DNA from: Colwellia sp.
Lineage (GTDB): Bacteria > Pseudomonadota > Gammaproteobacteria > Enterobacterales > Alteromonadaceae
Assembly: GCA_003521815.1 (NCBI GenBank)
Contig: DPHE01000074.1
Location: 1-7,837, forward strand
Direction of reading: 5' to 3'
Length of the DNA stretch: 7,837 bases
This document shows, one piece after another, positions 6,658 through 7,837 of this stretch (its first letter is position 1; every line of letters begins with the position of its first letter). The notes below the pieces were generated by a model. That model had not been told where the DNA came from. It worked only from the letters and a program-made list of their open reading frames with translations, and searched no databases. The position numbers and the translations under genes are program-made.

Positions 6658-7179
6658 ATGAATAAACACCCTTACTACTCGATAAATATAGAAAATGGTG
6701 CACGAATTATTTTAACACCGTGTCCAGGAACAAAAAGCGTTGAGTTAAACGAATCGCTAAAAGACCTGAAACAAGCAGGTGCAACAGTATTGTTGACACT
6801 GATGTTTGATGAAGAGATGACAGAAAATCACATAGAGTTAATTCCTCAATTGTGCAAACAGCAACAAATTACTTGGTTACAGTTACCTATAGTCGATGAT
6901 GATGTGCCAAATAAAGCATTTGAAAAAAAATGGAAGCAATATCAAGCACTCATATTAGCCACCATTATCAATGGAGGCTGTGTAACAATTCACTGCAAAG
7001 GTGGTAAAGGAAGGACCGGATTAGTCGCGGCAATGATTTTAACTTGCTACGGCTGGCCAATTGAAAAGGTCATTAGCTGTATTCAAAATGTTCGGCCTGA
7101 AGCCTTAAAAGTCAAAGAACAATTAGCTTATCTCAGATATTTCTTAGAACAGAAAGAATGGGACCTTTATAAAAGCTGA
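6658..7179 (+). CDS. Small dual-specificity / protein-tyrosine phosphatase (CDKN3-like)
   Basis: Predicted cytoplasmic cysteine phosphatase of 173 residues, within the range of compact bacterial dual-specificity phosphatases. The catalytic P-loop HCKGGKGRTG is intact: nucleophile C113, phosphate-binding R119, and T120 in the usual S/T position. The upstream loop PIVDDDVP (residues 77-84) offers the general-acid aspartate, most likely D80-D82, as in PI-x-D loops of the CDKN3/KAP group. No signal peptide or membrane helix is seen. The reading frame stays open upstream into the mobile element as far as a TTG at 6559, but those codons lie in or next to the element, so the ATG at 6658 is preferred. 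A weak AGAAG (6649-6653) is the only ribosome-binding candidate. Its substrate (phosphotyrosine protein, phosphoserine, or a small phosphate ester) cannot be told from sequence. The mobile element separates it from pgi, so it may not belong to the sugar operon. Confidence 0.85.
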   Translation: MNKHPYYSINIENGARIILTPCPGTKSVELNESLKDLKQAGATVLLTLMFDEEMTENHIELIPQLCKQQQITWLQLPIVDDDVPNKAFEKKWKQYQALILATIINGGCVTIHCKGGKGRTGLVAAMILTCYGWPIEKVISCIQNVRPEALKVKEQLAYLRYFLEQKEWDLYKS

Positions 7180-7213
7180 TTCAGTCGATCTTTATTTTAA
7201 TCTCTGTGGGTTT

Positions 7214-7243
7214 AATTCCTCGCCGCTTACGGCGTAAGGAATT
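7214..7243. repeat. Two-part hairpin after the phosphatase gene
   Basis: AATTCCT (7214-7220) pairs with AGGAATT (7237-7243), and inside it GCCG (7222-7225) pairs with CGGC (7230-7233) around a CTTA loop. It starts 35 nt after the phosphatase stop. It lacks a proper T run on either strand, so it could be a weak two-way terminator or the end of a decayed element. Confidence 0.6.
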
Positions 7244-7350
7244 TACATTCAACTAATTAAGATACCCCTCTTCGCATAGCGAATTAGAACCTTGGCGCGG
7301 GCTAGTTCATATTTCATTAATTCGAATTGAAATAATGTCGTATCTAGTTA

Positions 7351-7408
7351 GACCGCGTTTCGAAATAATGACCACAAACTAACTAACCATATTTCACTGA
7401 AAGCGGTC
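7351..7408. repeat. Imperfect inverted repeat with a 37-nt loop
   Basis: GACCGC (7351-7356) pairs with GCGGTC (7403-7408), and after a one-base bulge TTTC (7358-7361) pairs with GAAA (7399-7402). The loop contains AACTAACTAACC. The role is unknown. Confidence 0.5.
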
Positions 7409-7580
7409 AAGAATATTATTATTGTCTCTATTAATATAGTTATCAATTGGATTGGTGTATGTTACCTCGACTGACCAAAGAAATAAATTACTCTTAATTG
7501 ATTAGCTTTCCAAAAGAAAAGGGAGATGGAGTTATTTCCAAAGGAGTATAATTTCAATCAATAATGAATAGGTTAAACTA

Positions 7581-7627
7581 CGCTCAAGTCGGCACACAAG
7601 AGCTATCTCGGTTTGTGCCCCGAAGCG
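7581..7627. repeat. Interrupted stem-loop
   Basis: CGCT (7581-7584) can pair with AGCG (7624-7627), and GGCACA (7591-7596) with TGTGCC (7614-7619), leaving a 17-nt loop. TCG next to the inner stem can also pair with CGA across a two-base bulge. It is the most GC-rich patch of the gene-free tail. No function is assigned. Confidence 0.45.
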
Positions 7628-7837
7628 CCATAGAATCATAGAATTTAGTACCGAAAATCATATTAATCTAATGTCCGCTTTGGTATTTTCTAATCAAATT
7701 CGAATTTTTTGACTTTATAGATTTCTGATGAAATTTAGAACAATTCTATTATCTAATACAGGGCTGATTTTCATCGGTTCAAATGTCACTAGATAAGCCA
7801 AGACTAAGGTCTTCTTTCGTATCAAAGTGAACATAAA

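Larger units (their letters stand above)
7180..7837. other. Gene-free region of about 660 bp with several imperfect palindromes
   Basis: No reading frame on either strand has a convincing start, ribosome-binding site and protein-like sequence. Stops are frequent in all frames. The longest open stretches are on the minus strand: three stop-separated pieces of 31-37 codons between about 7250 and 7555, and 40 codons open to the window edge from 7715. The region holds several inverted repeats listed separately and AT-rich DNA between them. No tRNA, rRNA or CRISPR pattern was seen. It may be decayed mobile or coding DNA, or the regulatory region of a gene beyond the window. Confidence 0.6.

Noticed and set aside
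7247..7353. Integron attC site: ATTCAAC at one end and GTTAGAC at the other fit the R'' and R' boxes, about 107 bp apart.
   Set aside because: The boxes are short and degenerate, the inner L boxes and a clean bulged stem are not evident, and no cassette gene or integrase is present.
7526..7564. Purine-rich ribosome-binding-like runs (GGGAG, AAGGAG) near ATG codons at 7526 and 7564.
   Set aside because: GGGAG abuts the ATG at 7526, which opens only a 12-codon frame; AAGGAG is too far from the ATG at 7564.
7728..7796. Plus-strand 22-codon frame starting MKFRTILLSNTGLIF, resembling a short signal peptide.
   Set aside because: There is no Shine-Dalgarno sequence, it stops after 22 codons, and nothing around it supports a gene.
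7715..7837. Minus-strand frame open for 40 codons to the window edge, with a possible start near 7834.
   Set aside because: No ribosome-binding site can be seen, the peptide is not recognised, and it is short enough to be chance; it could also be the tail of a gene beyond the window.

Overview
The window looks like a chromosomal piece of an AT-rich marine gammaproteobacterium, most likely of the order Alteromonadales (Colwellia/Thalassotalea-like). This is inferred from the strongly A/T-biased codon use, a TonB-dependent receptor beside sugar genes, and a short terminal-inverted-repeat element of a kind I associate with that group. No search was possible, so the taxonomic call is tentative.

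Layout, all genes on the + strand. (1) Bases 2-934 hold the C-terminal two-thirds of a GPH-family (MelB-like) sugar:cation symporter, cut by the window edge. (2) Bases 935-1195 hold a 12-bp-stem hairpin, an AT-rich stretch, a 14-bp perfect palindrome with the A-A-x-C-G-x-T-T core of LacI-family operators, and a candidate promoter. (3) Bases 1196-3622 encode a complete TonB-dependent outer-membrane receptor, followed by a strong intrinsic terminator. (4) Bases 3692-4648 encode a PfkB-family fructokinase (ScrK/CscK-like), and 38 nt later (5) bases 4687-6339 encode a full-length glucose-6-phosphate isomerase. (6) Bases 6348-6617 are a MITE-like element of about 270 bp with 21-bp perfect terminal inverted repeats and no transposase. 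(7) Bases 6658-7179 encode a small dual-specificity/tyrosine phosphatase with an intact HCxxGxxR loop. (8) Bases 7180-7837 have no convincing gene but carry several imperfect palindromes and possible coding debris on the minus strand.

Genes 1-5 make a coherent sugar-uptake and catabolism locus: outer-membrane import (receptor), inner-membrane import (symporter), phosphorylation of fructose, and interconversion of fructose-6-P and glucose-6-P. Sucrose or another fructose-containing sugar is the best guess for the substrate. The hydrolase or phosphorylase that would release fructose, and a LacI-type regulator, are not in the window and would be expected just upstream. The phosphatase is separated from the sugar genes by the mobile element and may be functionally unrelated.

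I did not find a clearly new biological system. The points most worth checking are the EF-hand-type calcium loop in the receptor, the terminator squeezed against the fructokinase ribosome-binding site, the MITE and its crossed internal repeats, and the structured gene-free tail.
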